Source: Akkermansiaceae bacterium (lineage in GTDB: Bacteria; Verrucomicrobiota; Verrucomicrobiia; Verrucomicrobiales; Akkermansiaceae). Taken from it: a DNA stretch of 6,406 nucleotides. Location: positions 1 through 6,406 of the forward strand of contig JALZVD010000283.1 in the NCBI GenBank assembly GCA_023300205.1, read 5' to 3'. The notes beneath the pieces were generated by a model. That model ran no database searches. It worked only from the letters and a program-made list of their open reading frames with translations, and had not been told where the DNA came from. Made by a program: the position numbers and the translations under genes. This document shows positions 5,429 to 6,406 of the stretch, piece after piece; the stretch's first letter is position 1, and each line of letters begins with the position of its first letter.

Positions 5429-5513
5429 CCCAAACACCTGATCCACCTTGACATTTATCCCCCAGCCGACCAAACCTTCAGCACAACAATAACCAAATAA
5501 CAAATACAACATT

Positions 5514-6406
5514 ATGTGGCCTTTAATAGTAAAAATACTTAGCATCTTAGGTGCCCTCGGAGTCTTCCTTTACGGAATGAAAGTCATGTCAGAAGCTGTC
5601 CAAAAGGTAGCCGGCGACAGTATGCGTAAAGCTCTCGCCACCATGACCCAGAATCGTTTTAGCGCGGCATTCACAGGCTTCTTCACCACTTGTCTCGTTC
5701 AGTCTTCCTCCGCCACCACAGTCCTCGTTGTTAGCTTCGTCAATGCAGGCCTGCTAACTCTAGTAGAATCCATCGGAGTCATCATGGGCGCTAACATCGG
5801 CACCACCATCACCGCTTGGCTCGTTGCCCTCATCGGTAAATTTAAAGTATCAGCCATCGCACTCCCGATGATCGGAGTTGGCTTACCAATGTTCTTCACA
5901 GGTAAAGACCGCTGGCGCCACATCGGCGAAACCCTCATCGGCTTCGGTCTTCTATTCTTCGGTCTCTCACTCCTAAAAGACTCCGTCCCTGACGTAAAGA
6001 CCATGCTCAAAGAAGGCGACACCTCAGCCATCCAGACCTTCCGAGACACCATCAACTGGATCCAAGCATTTCAATATTTTGACACCGTCCTATTCCTCCT
6101 CGGAGGCATCATCCTCACCCTCGTTGTGCAGTCATCCTCTGCAGCCATGGCCATCACCATCACATGCGCACTCCAAGGTTGGCTCGGTGATGACCCCTAC
6201 ACCGTTTTCAAGAGTTCAGCTGCCATCGTCCTCGGTGAGAACATCGGAACCACAGTCACAGCTTGGCTAGCATCCATCTCAGCAAATGTGAATGCCAAAC
6301 GTGCCGCCAGAGCACACTTCCTATTCAATGCCATCGGTACAATCTGGGCAGTGCTACTCATTGCCCCACTCACCCTACTCGTCTGGAAATCTCTAGACTT
6401 CTTTCC
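5514..6406 (+). CDS. Na+/phosphate (Na/Pi) symporter family membrane protein, 5' part
   Basis: The first 297 codons encode an inner-membrane transporter of the Na/Pi cotransporter II family (NptA/YjbB-type, PF02690), which moves phosphate with sodium; some bacterial members export phosphate. The family's internal duplication is plain. Repeat 1 has QSSSATT (63-69) and GANIGTT (92-98); repeat 2 has QSSSAAM (206-212) and GENIGTT (241-247). Both QSSS motifs lie in hydrophobic helices and form the substrate/ion site in this family. The first helix (GALGVFLYGMKVM, about 13-25) is also typical. The frame is open to the window edge; many bacterial members continue with a PhoU-like cytoplasmic domain, which would lie outside. 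The ATG at 5514 has no Shine-Dalgarno: the 26 bases before it contain no G. It is codirectional with the CII-like regulator and may be read from it or from the 118-bp spacer. Ile codons are almost all ATC. Confidence 0.93.
   Translation, partial: MWPLIVKILSILGALGVFLYGMKVMSEAVQKVAGDSMRKALATMTQNRFSAAFTGFFTTCLVQSSSATTVLVVSFVNAGLLTLVESIGVIMGANIGTTITAWLVALIGKFKVSAIALPMIGVGLPMFFTGKDRWRHIGETLIGFGLLFFGLSLLKDSVPDVKTMLKEGDTSAIQTFRDTINWIQAFQYFDTVLFLLGGIILTLVVQSSSAAMAITITCALQGWLGDDPYTVFKSSAAIVLGENIGTTVTAWLASISANVNAKRAARAHFLFNAIGTIWAVLLIAPLTLLVWKSLDFF

Noticed and set aside
5210..5545. Minus-strand open frame across the regulator end and the spacer
   Set aside because: It is aromatic- and Val-rich without motifs and opposes both the CII-like gene and the symporter start; no promoter or ribosome site supports it.
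5699..6270. Other open frames (minus 5699-6055, plus 6079-6270) inside the symporter gene
   Set aside because: They overlap an unmistakable Na/Pi symporter frame with duplicated QSSS and G-x-NIGTT motifs.

Overview
The window looks like chromosomal DNA of a marine-type member of Verrucomicrobiota (Verrucomicrobiales, Rubritalea-like). This is inferred from a PEP-CTERM protein with a VPEPSSTALLGLG...RRKR tail, a secreted sulfatase, a CII-like (CP76 family) regulator of a kind I associate with that phylum, and moderate GC content. There is no rRNA, tRNA, CRISPR array, insertion sequence or prophage block.

Layout. The left part reads on the minus strand. It holds the first ~70 codons of a secreted sulfatase (1-212), a decayed copy of the 3' end of an aminopeptidase gene (about 250-426), a PEP-CTERM protein gene (659-1231) with its own promoter and a good terminator, the intact M29 aminopeptidase gene (1515-2762), and mnmA (2808-3896). 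A 99-bp divergent spacer follows. The right part reads on the plus strand: an unrecognised two-membrane-segment protein (3996-4823), a CII-like HTH regulator (4886-5395), and the first 297 codons of a Na+/phosphate symporter-like protein that runs off the window (5514-6406).

How the genes fit together. mnmA and the aminopeptidase gene are 45 bp apart and probably cotranscribed, but have no obvious functional link: one is tRNA 2-thiolation, the other peptide turnover. The sulfatase and PEP-CTERM protein are both exported and fit the polysaccharide-degrading, surface-sorting lifestyle of this phylum. The CII-like regulator lies directly upstream of the phosphate transporter gene on the same strand; regulation of one by the other is only a possibility.

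The most interesting structure is a ~166-bp direct repeat (250-416 and 1500-1665). One copy is the functional 3' end of the aminopeptidase gene. The other is an orphan next to the sulfatase, frameshifted and lacking a metal-ligand histidine. The two bracket the PEP-CTERM gene, whose DNA also lacks the strong C-over-G bias of the + strand elsewhere. This suggests a duplication or insertion event. I found no clear new defence or mobile system.
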